This document shows positions 42,753-51,699 of a stretch of 64,000 nt of DNA, piece by piece; within the stretch, counting starts at the first letter, position 1, and each line of letters opens with the position of its first letter. The DNA is from Algoriphagus halophilus. Lineage in GTDB: Bacteria > Bacteroidota > Bacteroidia > Cytophagales > Cyclobacteriaceae. A program made the position numbers and the translations under genes. Location of the stretch: contig NZ_FSRC01000002.1 in NCBI RefSeq assembly GCF_900129785.1, forward strand, positions 124,001-188,000. Reading direction: 5' to 3'. The notes beneath the pieces are model-generated. The model ran no database searches and had not been told where the DNA came from. It worked only from the letters and a program-made list of their open reading frames with translations.

Positions 42753-43250
42753 TTAAAAGGAATATCTTAAAGTGAAGGCTGTTTCGTCCCACCAAAGGTT
42801 AGTAAAGTCTTGAAAATTGTACGAAGGCTTCCAATCCAAGCTGATAAACCAGTTGGAATGGTCAATATTATAATCAAGTCCCACGATTAAATCCAATCCA
42901 TAGGCAGCATAGTCTTCGGTAGCTTTATAGACCCATGGCGGCTCACTTTTCCCAACTTTCCACATTCCATAATGTCCTCCAGCACCAACATACCATTCCA
43001 ATCCCTCAAACTCCCGAATATCCATATGGCGCTCATATAACAAATTACCAACCCATCCTTTCCAACGGGTATAGACCATCAACTCTACTGCATCTCGATC
43101 CGTCACAAATCGCTTTACAGATCCACCCACACTTGTCCCTCCTCTAATTCCAATTGACGTATTATAAGCTTTCAATTGAGCCTTTGCCGCCGGAATATCC
43201 GTAAAAAAGGCAACAGAAAGTATTGCCGCCACAAACAAGTGTTTCATCAT
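42753..43250 (-). CDS. Small outer membrane beta-barrel-like protein
   Basis: A 165-residue exported protein; the signal peptide ends at about residue 24 (AAKAQ). The mature part has alternating strands rich in Gly and aromatic residues (YNTSIGIRGGTSVGGSV, YVGAGGHYGMW, FTLRYSF at the end) and a terminal Phe, as in eight-strand outer membrane barrels. I do not recognise a named function. It follows the fau gene with a 26-base gap on the same strand, so it probably ends the bshC-fau message. Confidence 0.7.
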   Translation of the reverse strand: MMKHLFVAAILSVAFFTDIPAAKAQLKAYNTSIGIRGGTSVGGSVKRFVTDRDAVELMVYTRWKGWVGNLLYERHMDIREFEGLEWYVGAGGHYGMWKVGKSEPPWVYKATEDYAAYGLDLIVGLDYNIDHSNWFISLDWKPSYNFQDFTNLWWDETAFTLRYSF

Positions 43251-43276
43251 TATCTTAAGTATGGAATAAAAAACTG

Positions 43277-43849
43277 CTAAAAAGTAAAAACTTTTTCGCT
43301 AGTTATACAATAATCTAATGGGATATCGTGCGTTTCGGAAGGAATTTGAGGAACTGGATCAAAAAAACTCAACCCTACTTTAAGGACTTCCCCATCTAAT
43401 CCAGAGAGGAAAACATCATAATAGCCTTTTCCAAAACCAATCCGATTACCTTTTATATCAAAAGCCAAAAGCGGGATTAATACTAATTGAATCTTATTTG
43501 GGCTAATGGCACTAATATTTTGGGGTATTGGTATCCCCCATTTATTAATTTCAAAAATGGTGTTGGAATCAATCTTTACCGTATCCAGCTGAAGTGTTCC
43601 TGATTTAACTATTGAGGTATAAACAGAATTACCTCGACCCAACAAATAATCACGGATCAATAAGGTATTGATCTCATTTTGATGGGCAATGGGTAAATAA
43701 ATATGAATATGCGCGATCTCGGGGTGTGAATTGAACCAAACTTGAAATTGTCTAAATATTAATTCAGAACGTCTCTGCGCCTCTTCAGGAGATAGAGCTT
43801 TCCTTTTATCTTTAAATAATTGCCTAATCTGCTCCTTTTCAGTACTCAT
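43277..43849 (-). CDS. 5-formyltetrahydrofolate cyclo-ligase
   Basis: A 190-residue cytoplasmic enzyme that converts 5-formyl-THF to 5,10-methenyl-THF using ATP. Diagnostic pieces are the basic N-terminus (KEQIRQLFKDKRKALS), the folate/ATP region LLAFDIKGNRIGFGKGYYD near residues 128-146, and normal length for the family (about 190). Its start overlaps the bshC stop by four bases (ATGA type), so the two are translationally coupled. Confidence 0.95.
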   Translation of the reverse strand: MSTEKEQIRQLFKDKRKALSPEEAQRRSELIFRQFQVWFNSHPEIAHIHIYLPIAHQNEINTLLIRDYLLGRGNSVYTSIVKSGTLQLDTVKIDSNTIFEINKWGIPIPQNISAISPNKIQLVLIPLLAFDIKGNRIGFGKGYYDVFLSGLDGEVLKVGLSFFDPVPQIPSETHDIPLDYCITSEKVFTF

Positions 43850-45405
43850 AGATCTAAAACCATCATTCTGAAATCCAAAGGATCAAAACAGGCCAACAAA
43901 TCATCAATAAGTTCAGGTGAGGACAAATAAAACTGCATCATGTTTACCACTCTTTCCTGCGGTGCCCCATTTGGTTTTGTGAACGCATGGATGGCCAAGG
44001 CTCGATCGAGTTGGACCTGCTGTTTCTTTTCCTCTGCCTTTCTTAATTTACGGCTCATCTGGTCCAAAATCTTAAGAGACCTGACTTTACCCGCTGCAAA
44101 AGCTTCTTTCAAACTTCCTTCGAGCAAAGCCGCTTCCTCTCCTTTCTTCTCAAACAATGAAGAAATCAATTCTTTTTCTTCTTGAAGTTCCAAATCTATA
44201 CTGGCCTCAGAACGAACAAACTCTTTCTTCCAAGAATCATAATCTTCAAAGATTTGGGCCTCATCCCATCCTAATTGAGCTATTTTCTTTCTAATTAGGG
44301 GAGTAATTAACAAGGCAAAGTTTCTAGGAAGCAAAATAGGGAATGGAACCTCAAAGTAATCAAAAACTCCTTTTAGCTGTAGCCAATAGATAACTTCTGC
44401 TGGGCCTCCTAAATAAGCTAGATTAGGTAGAATTACCTCCTGATATAATGGCCTTAACACTACATTCGGACTAAAGCGCTCTGGATTTGTCTCAATTAAC
44501 TTCTCTAGTTCAGTTTTCGAAAACTTAAGCTCGGTATTCAAGACCTTAAACTCATCTCCCGATCGCTCTATCCGCTCCCTAATCCCTTGGTGTAAGTAAA
44601 AGAAGTTGATTTCTCTTGGAAAAATCTGCCCCTTGTATCCTAACTCTTCCAGCTTTTGGGTGGCCGCTTCAGCTTTTTGGTTCGAATGATGAAGGAATAG
44701 ATCATCCTTGATCACTTCTTTGAATTGACTTTTTAATGCCTGACTATTCCCATCCAATATCACCAACCCTTGTTCTTCAAATAAATAATTTACATATTTT
44801 CTTACAGCCTCTGCAAGGGTTTTGGAGGAGGAATAAGCTTCCTTAAAAAAATCAGGAGCAAAGGAAACAGACTTTAAAAAGGATTGAAAAGAATCGTCCA
44901 ACTTAAAATCCCCCACCGCACCGGTCTGATCAGAATTCCATTGGTATTTTTTACCATCTAGCTTGAAATAGTTGATTTCATCAAAATCATGGTCCTCACT
45001 GGCCATCCAATACACCGGAACAAACTTATTTGCCGGATACTTTTGAGCTAACTGTTTAGCAAGATTAATAGTAGCCACAATCTTGTAAATGAAATACAAA
45101 GGCCCAGTAAATAAATTCAGCTGATGTCCTGTGGTGACAGTAAAGGTTTGGTCAAGTGCCAGAGATTGAATATTAGCCTTTACTTTCTCACTGATTTCAA
45201 TTCCTTCATATTGGGAATGAAGCTCCTTCACCAATGTTTCCCGGGCACTATTAGAGAAATTCTTATTTTTGATCGCCTCTGAAAAACTTTCCAGCTTTGG
45301 CTCAAGCGAATAAAAAGGTTTTAATTCCTCCTTCCCATTTAAGTAATCCAAAAAAAAATCTGAAAATTGTCCTGTTTCCTGGAGACTTACACAATGTTTT
45401 TTCAT
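43846..45405 (-). CDS. bshC: Bacillithiol biosynthesis cysteine-adding enzyme BshC
   Basis: A 519-residue BshC, which adds cysteine to glucosaminyl-malate in the last step of bacillithiol synthesis. Family signatures include TTGHQLNLFTGPLYFIYKI near residue 95, VPVYWMASEDHDFDEINYF near 135-155 and RNFALLITP in the C-terminal half; a long coiled-coil lies around 400-460. Length is normal. Its presence implies bacillithiol as the main low-molecular thiol. BshA and BshB are not in the window. The gene heads the operon with fau. Confidence 0.95.
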   Translation of the reverse strand: MKKHCVSLQETGQFSDFFLDYLNGKEELKPFYSLEPKLESFSEAIKNKNFSNSARETLVKELHSQYEGIEISEKVKANIQSLALDQTFTVTTGHQLNLFTGPLYFIYKIVATINLAKQLAQKYPANKFVPVYWMASEDHDFDEINYFKLDGKKYQWNSDQTGAVGDFKLDDSFQSFLKSVSFAPDFFKEAYSSSKTLAEAVRKYVNYLFEEQGLVILDGNSQALKSQFKEVIKDDLFLHHSNQKAEAATQKLEELGYKGQIFPREINFFYLHQGIRERIERSGDEFKVLNTELKFSKTELEKLIETNPERFSPNVVLRPLYQEVILPNLAYLGGPAEVIYWLQLKGVFDYFEVPFPILLPRNFALLITPLIRKKIAQLGWDEAQIFEDYDSWKKEFVRSEASIDLELQEEKELISSLFEKKGEEAALLEGSLKEAFAAGKVRSLKILDQMSRKLRKAEEKKQQVQLDRALAIHAFTKPNGAPQERVVNMMQFYLSSPELIDDLLACFDPLDFRMMVLDL

Positions 45406-45563
45406 GGTTGGATGGGGTGAAGTATATTTTGGGAAGCTAACTTAGTGTCTTGAACCAAAGTTCGGTTTTTTTTGTAAAAAAATTGAAAAGCTTCGATTAA
45501 CGGTAATTTCTTGGGATGATTCATTTAAAATATTACTAACCAAACGGAGATTTAAGCTTTCTG

Positions 45564-45595
45564 TTGCACCCAATTTCAGGAAAACCTTAGCTTTG
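45564..45595 (+). promoter_or_regulatory. Candidate promoter of the M16 peptidase operon
   Basis: TTG (45564-45566), 21 bases, then TAGCTTTG (45588-45595), an exact match to TAnnTTTG. The ATG at 45609 follows only 13 bases later, so the leader would be very short (about 5-8 bases) and lacks a Shine-Dalgarno site. Confidence 0.55.
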
Positions 45596-45608
45596 TCGGC
45601 CAAATAAC

Positions 45609-46850
45609 ATGCTACCATACCATCAATTTTTCTTAAACAACGGACTTGAGGTAATTGTCCATGAAGACCCGAGCAGTAAAATGGCGGTCTTTAATTTACT
45701 GTACAAAGTAGGGTCCAGAAATGAAGAAGCCGGAAAAACTGGACTTGCTCATTTTTTTGAGCATTTGATGTTCGGGAGTTCCAAAAATGTACCCGTGTTT
45801 GACCGAGAATTAGAACGCGTTGGCGGTTCATGTAATGCCTTCACCAGTCCAGACATTACCAACTATTACATCACCCTTCCAGCCAGCAATATAGAAACAG
45901 CTTTCTGGCTAGAATCTGATCGTATGCTTCAACTCACATTAAGTGATAAAACCATCGAGACTCAGAGAAAAGTAGTAATAGAAGAATATAAGCAACGGTA
46001 CCTAAACCAACCATATGGCGATATTTGGCATCACTTAAGAGACTTGTCTTATGTGGAACATCCATATAGGTGGCCTACCATCGGACAGCACCTAAGCGAC
46101 ATTGAAAATTACCAGCGTGAAGATGTCTGGGATTTTTACCAAACCAATTACACCCCAGAAAACGCCATTTTAGTCGTGGGCGGAAATGTCACCAAATCCC
46201 AAATTGAAAGACTATCACAAAAATGGTTTGGTCCTATCACATCAAAAAAACAGGAATTATTAGCTGTTGTTCCAGAACCTATTCAACAAGAGAAGCGCGT
46301 CAAAACGATAGAGGCAAAAGTTCCTACAGATGCACTCTATAAAGCATACAAAATGCCAGGTAAACTGGCCGAAGGATATGCTGCGGCAGATTTGATATCC
46401 GATTTACTAGGATTTGGCAAATCATCCATTTTGGAGCAAAAACTTGTAAAAAAAGGAAAACTTTTCGCTTCTATAGGTGCTTATGTGTTGGGTTCCGTAG
46501 ATCCAGGTCTTTTGGTATTTTCAGGAAAAATGGACTCTGGGGTTACTTCTGAGGAGGGAGAACAAGCTTTAGAAGAAGAAATCCAGGCATTTCTCAGTAA
46601 AGAAATCTCTGAAGAATCTCTTCAAAAAATCAAAAATCAAGGCGAAGCCATGAAATCCTATGAATCTATCCAGCTATTAAACAGGGTATTTAACCTTGCT
46701 TATTACGCATCTTTGGGTAGTCCGGAATTATACATGACTGAGTTTGAAAATAAATCAAAAATTAAGGCAGAGGAGATTTCCAGTTGGTCATCCAAAATCC
46801 TAGTGGAAGAAAACTCCAATGTCATACATTATAAATCTCTTCCTTTATGA
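45609..46850 (+). CDS. M16-family zinc metallopeptidase
   Basis: A 413-residue inverzincin. The inverted zinc motif HxxEH is at His48-His52 (AHFFEH), with the third ligand at Glu125/Glu126 (VVIEEYKQRY). The C-terminal half is the non-catalytic M16 domain. No signal peptide is apparent, so it acts in the cytoplasm unless exported otherwise; relatives degrade peptides. The family often forms pairs of active and inactive subunits, but no partner is adjacent here. Its stop overlaps the ispF start (ATGA). Confidence 0.92.
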   Translation: MLPYHQFFLNNGLEVIVHEDPSSKMAVFNLLYKVGSRNEEAGKTGLAHFFEHLMFGSSKNVPVFDRELERVGGSCNAFTSPDITNYYITLPASNIETAFWLESDRMLQLTLSDKTIETQRKVVIEEYKQRYLNQPYGDIWHHLRDLSYVEHPYRWPTIGQHLSDIENYQREDVWDFYQTNYTPENAILVVGGNVTKSQIERLSQKWFGPITSKKQELLAVVPEPIQQEKRVKTIEAKVPTDALYKAYKMPGKLAEGYAAADLISDLLGFGKSSILEQKLVKKGKLFASIGAYVLGSVDPGLLVFSGKMDSGVTSEEGEQALEEEIQAFLSKEISEESLQKIKNQGEAMKSYESIQLLNRVFNLAYYASLGSPELYMTEFENKSKIKAEEISSWSSKILVEENSNVIHYKSLPL

Positions 46851-47329
46851 ACGCATTTAAAATAGGCATGGGATACGATGTCCATCAGCTGAAAGAAGGT
46901 TATGACTTTTGGCTTGGTGGAATCAAACTAGAACATGAAAAAGGGGCTGTTGGTCACTCGGATGCAGATGTATTAATTCATGTAATTTGTGATGCACTTC
47001 TAGGTGCAGCAAACCTGAGAGACATTGGTTATCATTTTTCGGACAAAGACCCCCAATTTAAAGGGATAGACAGTAAAATACTGTTGAAAGAAGTTATGGA
47101 AAAAATCAGGGAGGCAGGGTTTGAAGTAGGCAACATAGACTCTACCATTTGTCTCCAAGTGCCGAAAGTAAATCCTCACATTCCAACTATGAAATCATGC
47201 CTAGCGGAAGTGATGAATATTCCTGAAAGTTCAATATCCATCAAAGCAACTACCACCGAATGGCTTGGTTTTGTAGGCAGAGAAGAGGGTATTTCGGCTT
47301 ATTGTGTGGCATTAATCTATCATGTATGA
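46847..47329 (+). CDS. ispF: 2-C-methyl-D-erythritol 2,4-cyclodiphosphate synthase
   Basis: A 160-residue trimeric zinc enzyme of the MEP isoprenoid pathway; it cyclises CDP-methylerythritol 2-phosphate with release of CMP. Metal ligands Asp11, His13 (GYDVHQL) and His45 (SDADVLIHVICDALLGA) are present, as is the C-terminal TTTEWLGFVGREEGI. Normal length. It overlaps the genes on both sides by four bases, so M16 peptidase, ispF and mnmD form one coupled operon. Isoprenoids from this route feed menaquinone. Confidence 0.97.
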   Translation: MNAFKIGMGYDVHQLKEGYDFWLGGIKLEHEKGAVGHSDADVLIHVICDALLGAANLRDIGYHFSDKDPQFKGIDSKILLKEVMEKIREAGFEVGNIDSTICLQVPKVNPHIPTMKSCLAEVMNIPESSISIKATTTEWLGFVGREEGISAYCVALIYHV

Positions 47330-48009
47330 GCGGCAAATTAAAAATCATCACAACCGAAGACGGTTCCCATTCCCTTTACAATGAAGAGCTTAAAGAAACT
47401 TATCATAGCTTTCATGGAGCATTGAAAGAGTCTGTACATGTCTTCATGCTTTATGGGATTGATTCTTGGTTGATGGAAAATCCAACCAAAAAACCTCTAC
47501 GGATATTTGAAGTTGGTTTTGGCACCGGCCTGAATGCTTGGCTTACCTTGATTTGGGCAGAACAAAATCAAATTCCTGTTTTATACCATACCATCGAACC
47601 ATTTCCTCTTTCTGAGGAAATATATTCTCAATTGAATTACGGTGATCTCGATGATGGCTTTTTCCATTATAAACCATATCTACAAAAATTACATAAAATG
47701 GAATGGGATAAAGGCGCCATCGTTTCAGAATATTTCAATATGAAAAAAGAAAAAACCAGCCTTGAAGAAGTTACATTATATCCAAGCGACGTGGTATTTT
47801 TTGACGCCTTTGCACCAAGCAAACAGCCCGAATTATGGGAAAAACCTCTTTTGCAAAAGGTTTTTGACTCGATGAACCCAGGCGGAATATTCACAACTTA
47901 CTGTGCCCAAGGCCAATTAAAAAGGGACCTAAAAGAAATTGGATTAGAAGTGGAAAGTTTGCCAGGACCTCCAGGTAAAAAGGAAATGACCCGAGGTTGG
48001 AAAAAATAA
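47326..48009 (+). CDS. mnmD: MnmD-like tRNA 5-methylaminomethyl-2-thiouridine methyltransferase
   Basis: A 227-residue SAM-dependent methyltransferase of the MnmD type (the methyltransferase half of E. coli MnmC), acting on wobble uridine 34. The start at 47326 overlaps the ispF stop; an upstream start at 47260 would lie inside ispF and is rejected. The N-terminus (TEDGSHSLYNEELKETYHS) and SAM motif FEVGFGTGLNAW are typical, and DAFAPSKQPELW is the catalytic-domain signature. No FAD domain is fused, as usual in Bacteroidota. Confidence 0.9.
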   Translation: MSGKLKIITTEDGSHSLYNEELKETYHSFHGALKESVHVFMLYGIDSWLMENPTKKPLRIFEVGFGTGLNAWLTLIWAEQNQIPVLYHTIEPFPLSEEIYSQLNYGDLDDGFFHYKPYLQKLHKMEWDKGAIVSEYFNMKKEKTSLEEVTLYPSDVVFFDAFAPSKQPELWEKPLLQKVFDSMNPGGIFTTYCAQGQLKRDLKEIGLEVESLPGPPGKKEMTRGWKK

Positions 48010-48065
48010 TTTCTAATTTGGAATAAGCTTTGGAAAATGTGAAGGGAAACCAACCTTTTACTATC

Positions 48066-48578
48066 ATGAAAAGTATCTTATTCTTTTGGGTGTTTTTACT
48101 TCCCTTCCAAATAATTGCTCAGGTTCCAGTAGAGAATTTATTGAAAGAGCGTCAATACTTACTCTACCAACTTCAAGAGACCAAGAGAAACACTGCCTCA
48201 ATGATGGAATTGGCTTTAGAATCCCGACCTTCATCTGAAGGACGCTTAGCTATGCAGATAATTGAAAAAGACAATGCCATTATTCAAAAGCTACAATTAA
48301 GTGATCGGATTGACCATTCTTCTATTCTTTCCGAAAATGAGCAATATAAAACCATCACACTTTCACAAGAACAGGATATCCAAAAACTCAAAAATGCATT
48401 GACTCAAAAAGGTTATGAAGTGAATGCATCTCGGCTGGGAAAACGCAAATTTGAATTAGCGACCCTTATATTTTTCATAGGAACGATCACTTTTGGTTGG
48501 CTTTTTGTCAGAGATAAAATATCTTTTGATAAACCTACACAACTGTCTTCCATTCCAATTTCCACAAAAAAAGAATGA
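48066..48578 (+). CDS. Membrane-anchored coiled-coil protein, paralogue A
   Basis: A 170-residue protein that I do not recognise. The start at 48066 gives a clean signal peptide (MKSILFF... ending IIAQ); a start at 48030 would add 12 polar residues. The middle is a charged helical region with LKERQYLLYQLQETKR and YKTITLSQEQDIQKLKNAL, likely coiled coil, and a single membrane segment lies near 130-148. With the signal peptide cleaved, the helical part should face the periplasm. It shares layout and several motifs with the next gene, so they are tandem paralogues. Overlaps it by four bases. Confidence 0.65.
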   Translation: MKSILFFWVFLLPFQIIAQVPVENLLKERQYLLYQLQETKRNTASMMELALESRPSSEGRLAMQIIEKDNAIIQKLQLSDRIDHSSILSENEQYKTITLSQEQDIQKLKNALTQKGYEVNASRLGKRKFELATLIFFIGTITFGWLFVRDKISFDKPTQLSSIPISTKKE

Positions 48579-49048
48579 TACTCGGCTTTCTATTACTGAT
48601 TTTATCCATTACTCCACCCCAATTCACCAAGGCAGGCGAAGCTAAACTGGAACGCATGATCCAAGAGCGTGATGCCTTGACTGCTGAATGGAAAAAAAGT
48701 GAAAGTAAAAAGTCAGGAATCTTTGGAAATCGCACCAAAAAAGACATGATCGAGACCAATGAATGGCTAGAAAGAATTCTGGCCAAGGACAATTTGATCA
48801 TGGATGAACTTCGAATGATTGGGGATATAGAAACTACGGTTGCCACACAAACAGGAGACGACTATAAGGCCATTACTTTGAAATTGGAGCAAGATGTACA
48901 GGCATTGAAAAGAGCATTGGCAGAACGAAACAAAACCATCAACGGAATGCTTGAAACCCGCAGGACTTTTGAATGGACTACGCTGATTTTTTTCCTAAGC
49001 ACCTTTGGACTAGGGTATTGGATCTACAAGATCAAAAAATCTACTTAA
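48575..49048 (+). CDS. Membrane-anchored coiled-coil protein, paralogue B
   Basis: A 157-residue protein built like its upstream neighbour: N-terminal hydrophobic signal (ILGFLLLILSI), a helical body (MIQERDALTAEWKK, ILAKDNLIMDEL, YKAITLKLEQDVQALKRAL) and a C-terminal membrane segment (about 133-151, FEWTTLIFFLSTFGLGYWIY). The block YKxITLxxEQDxQxLKxAL followed by FExxTLIFF is shared by both. Two coiled-coil membrane proteins made together suggest a heterodimer. Function unknown. It converges on the next gene with a four-base overlap. Confidence 0.65.
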   Translation: MILGFLLLILSITPPQFTKAGEAKLERMIQERDALTAEWKKSESKKSGIFGNRTKKDMIETNEWLERILAKDNLIMDELRMIGDIETTVATQTGDDYKAITLKLEQDVQALKRALAERNKTINGMLETRRTFEWTTLIFFLSTFGLGYWIYKIKKST

Positions 49049-49548
49049 TTCCTCTCCACATAGATTTTTGTAATAGGGCAATTTCCATCAAAGGATGGGC
49101 ATTCATATGAAATCTCCATCTGATTTTGACCCTCAAAAAACATAAGTTCTGTTGGCCCATTTGGCTCAGAAAAATCTACCAAAAAAGGTCTCAATTGATC
49201 TTTTGGAACATAAAAAGGTGGTTCACTGGTAGTGTAGAATCTACTCATCCTAAATCCCTCCTCTATAAAATAGATAAAATCACGCCCATTGAGGATATAA
49301 TCCCCCATAAGGATGTTTCTATACCCCAAATCGTCTCCATCTTCAGTTAACCGTACAGTAGTCTGAATATTGAATGTGCTGTCACTTGTAAATTCAAGTG
49401 TTTCTATCACCCAATAATTCAGCGAGTCAACAAAAACTTTGCTTTCCCAAGTCCCAATATGAAGTGATTTTGGTTCTTCCCTCTCACTGCAAGCAATGAA
49501 AAACACTAAAAGCAATGGGAAGAGAAAAAAAGTTAAAGCCCTTTTCAT
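49045..49548 (-). CDS. Small lipoprotein, lipocalin-like
   Basis: A 167-residue lipoprotein (signal with lipobox FFIAC). The mature part has the look of a small lipocalin-like barrel: IGTWESKVFVDSLNYWVIETLEFTSDSTF and MGDYILNGRDFIYFIEEG. This type is common in Bacteroidota and usually unannotated. No binding partner can be named. It is convergent with, and overlaps by four bases, the coiled-coil pair. Confidence 0.65.
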   Translation of the reverse strand: MKRALTFFLFPLLLVFFIACSEREEPKSLHIGTWESKVFVDSLNYWVIETLEFTSDSTFNIQTTVRLTEDGDDLGYRNILMGDYILNGRDFIYFIEEGFRMSRFYTTSEPPFYVPKDQLRPFLVDFSEPNGPTELMFFEGQNQMEISYECPSFDGNCPITKIYVERN

Positions 49549-49618
49549 AAAAAAATTAAATAAGTTGATGAATTCATAACTAACTCACCAGCTAAAACAA
49601 TATGTGATTACCCTACTT

Positions 49619-50278
49619 TTATTTCAATCTTGCAATAGGAGTTCTAGCACCTTTGGTTTTTTGTTCCAAGTCAACCAAAATTTCTGCATCCAAAGGCAAA
49701 AACAAATCTACTCTAGACCCGAACTTAATAAACCCGAACTCTCCACCTTGCTCCAATTCAGAACCAGGTTTTACATACCATTTGATTCTTCTAGCTACGG
49801 CACCTGCGATTTGTCTCACCAAAATCTGAGTTCCTTTAGCATGACGAATCACCATGGTAGTTCGTTCATTTTCAGTACTGGATTTTGGATGCCATGCTAC
49901 TAGGTATTTACCTGGATGGTATTGAAAAAAATCGACCACTCCTTTGATCGGTGAACGGTTTACATGAACATTTACAGGAGACATAAAAATAGAAACCTGC
50001 CTTCTGTTTTCTTTTAAATACTCATCCTCAAAGGTCTCCTCAATTACTACTACTTTCCCATCCGCTGGAGCATAGACCAAGTTTTCATCATTAGGAAGCG
50101 GAAAAACCGGGTTTCTAAAGAATTGAAGAACCAGCACATAAATAATAATACTGCCTAACATGGTTATGTTGAGCAATACTGTTTGCTCCGGCATGAAGTA
50201 ATAAAGCAAGTAATTCAACGCTACAAGGATGATCATCATCCAAAAAAGCAAAACTCTACCTTCTCTGTGTATTGTCAT
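49619..50278 (-). CDS. psd: Phosphatidylserine decarboxylase, short form
   Basis: A 219-residue pyruvoyl enzyme making phosphatidylethanolamine. The start at 50278 (MTIHREGRVLLF) matches the family; a start at 50314 would lie within a terminator hairpin. Two N-terminal membrane helices come first. The self-cleavage site is Gly187-Ser188 in IKFGSRVDLF, where Ser becomes the pyruvoyl group, and the conserved SPVNVHVNRSP lies around residue 100. The short form matches the type found in Bacteroidota and alphaproteobacteria. Downstream of gdhA on the same strand. Confidence 0.93.
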   Translation of the reverse strand: MTIHREGRVLLFWMMIILVALNYLLYYFMPEQTVLLNITMLGSIIIYVLVLQFFRNPVFPLPNDENLVYAPADGKVVVIEETFEDEYLKENRRQVSIFMSPVNVHVNRSPIKGVVDFFQYHPGKYLVAWHPKSSTENERTTMVIRHAKGTQILVRQIAGAVARRIKWYVKPGSELEQGGEFGFIKFGSRVDLFLPLDAEILVDLEQKTKGARTPIARLK

Positions 50279-50294
50279 ATCTGGGTCAAATAAA

Positions 50295-50318
50295 AGGCGT
50301 GGAGATAAATCCACGCCT
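50295..50318 (-). terminator. Hairpin between gdhA and psd, probable terminator
   Basis: AGGCGTGGA (50295-50303) pairs perfectly with TCCACGCCT (50310-50318) around GATAAA. On the minus strand a short T-rich stretch follows. It sits 33 bases after the gdhA stop and 16 bases before the psd start. Confidence 0.7.
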
Positions 50319-50351
50319 CAAAGATAAACTATTTGATGGATTGATTAAATA

Positions 50352-51629
50352 TTAGAACCCTCCACGATAAGTATAAGTTTTAGCAACTTTATCGATTGCT
50401 ACAATATATGCCGCAATTCTCATCGGCACATCATATTTCTGAGATGCCTGATACACATGATCAAATGCATCTTTCATGATTCGGTCCGAACGTCTGTTCA
50501 CACGATCAGCTGTCCATTTATAACCCAGTCTATTTTGCACCCATTCAAAGTAAGAAACGGTCACCCCACCCGCATTAGCTAAAATATCCGGTACAGCCAT
50601 GATTCCTTTATCATTGATAATGGCGTCTGCTTTGGCTGAAGTAGGTCCATTGGCACCTTCCACAATTAGCTTGGCTTTGATTTTCTCCACATTGTGAATG
50701 GTAATGACATCCTCTACTGCTGCAGGAACCAACACGTCTACATCCAAAAGCAGTAATTCACCTGGATCAGATAATTTCTCTGCTCCTTTGAAACCTTCCA
50801 AGGTTCCATTATTAGTATCTCTATACGCTACAGCTTCTTGGATATTGATCCCATTGCTATTGTAGTATGCACCGGAAATATCAGAAACTGATACGATTTT
50901 CAAACCTCTTTCTTCCAACAATAATGCAGCCCAAGATCCTACATTTCCAAAACCTTGTACGGCACAGGTTGCTTGGAAAGGGTTGATTTTCAATTTTTGC
51001 ATCGCTGCCATGGCAGAAACCATTACTCCACGACCAGTCGCTTCAGTTCTTCCCAAAGAACCTCCTAATACCAAAGGTTTACCGGTTACTACTGCGTTAA
51101 TCGTCATCCCTTGTGCTTTGGAGTACTCATCCATCAACCAAGCCATTTCTCTTGGACCAGTCCCCATATCAGGAGCAGGAATATCCTTATCAGGACCAAA
51201 CACATCGATCATCGCCAAAGTATAAGCTCGAACTAATCGTTCAATCTCTCCTTTTGACATTTCTCTTGGATTGCAACGAACCCCACCTTTACCACCACCG
51301 TAGGGAATATCCACGACAGCGCACTTCCAGGTCATCCAAGCAGCCAAAGCCTTCACCTCGTCCAAATGAACATCCGGAGCGAATCGAATACCACCTTTAG
51401 CAGGACCTAGAATGTTTGAATGAATTACTCTGATTCCTTCGAAAACCTGAATTTTTCCATTATCCATGGTAATCGGTAAGGAAACGATTACTTGTTTAGC
51501 GGGATTTTTTAAGACGCTATAAACCTCATCAGAAAGACCAAGTTTTTCGGCGGCAATGTTAAATCTCTCCATCATTGACTCCAATGGATTTTCTTTATCC
51601 ATTATTGGAGCCGGTTCGATATAAGCCAT
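50352..51629 (-). CDS. gdhA: Glutamate dehydrogenase (Glu/Leu/Phe/Val family)
   Basis: A 425-residue enzyme for the reversible oxidative deamination of glutamate to 2-oxoglutarate. Substrate-binding Lys114 lies in the glycine-rich GGGKGGVRC, and the catalytic Asp154 is in PAPDMGTG. The C-terminal Rossmann domain has VQGFGNVGSWAA. The length fits the hexameric clade with NAD preference, but coenzyme use cannot be read with certainty. It provides 2-oxoglutarate, the substrate of the complex encoded at 31-36 kb. Confidence 0.95.
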   Translation of the reverse strand: MAYIEPAPIMDKENPLESMMERFNIAAEKLGLSDEVYSVLKNPAKQVIVSLPITMDNGKIQVFEGIRVIHSNILGPAKGGIRFAPDVHLDEVKALAAWMTWKCAVVDIPYGGGKGGVRCNPREMSKGEIERLVRAYTLAMIDVFGPDKDIPAPDMGTGPREMAWLMDEYSKAQGMTINAVVTGKPLVLGGSLGRTEATGRGVMVSAMAAMQKLKINPFQATCAVQGFGNVGSWAALLLEERGLKIVSVSDISGAYYNSNGINIQEAVAYRDTNNGTLEGFKGAEKLSDPGELLLLDVDVLVPAAVEDVITIHNVEKIKAKLIVEGANGPTSAKADAIINDKGIMAVPDILANAGGVTVSYFEWVQNRLGYKWTADRVNRRSDRIMKDAFDHVYQASQKYDVPMRIAAYIVAIDKVAKTYTYRGGF

Positions 51630-51662
51630 ATTGGGTTTTTATTTAGAATATCAAATTCGACG

Positions 51663-51670
51663 CAAAATTA
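51663..51670 (-). promoter_or_regulatory. -7 box upstream of gdhA
   Basis: On the minus strand TAATTTTG (51670-51663) matches TAnnTTTG exactly and lies 33 bases before the gdhA start, in the 70-base gap after cdsA. No TTG was found at the -33 position. Confidence 0.4.
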
Positions 51671-51699
51671 AGTAGATTTTCAGTATACAGATGCAGGAA

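Noticed and set aside
45440..45485. Possible terminator-like hairpin GAAC-CAAA-GTTC with T-run before the M16 operon
   Set aside because: The stem is only four base pairs and it lies between divergent genes, where no transcript needs ending.
47260..47325. Upstream start for mnmD inside ispF
   Set aside because: It would add 22 residues unrelated to the family and overlap ispF by 70 bases; the ATG at 47326 gives the normal N-terminus.
48030..48065. Longer N-terminus for the first coiled-coil paralogue
   Set aside because: The extra 12 residues are polar and would precede a typical signal peptide; the ATG at 48066 is better.
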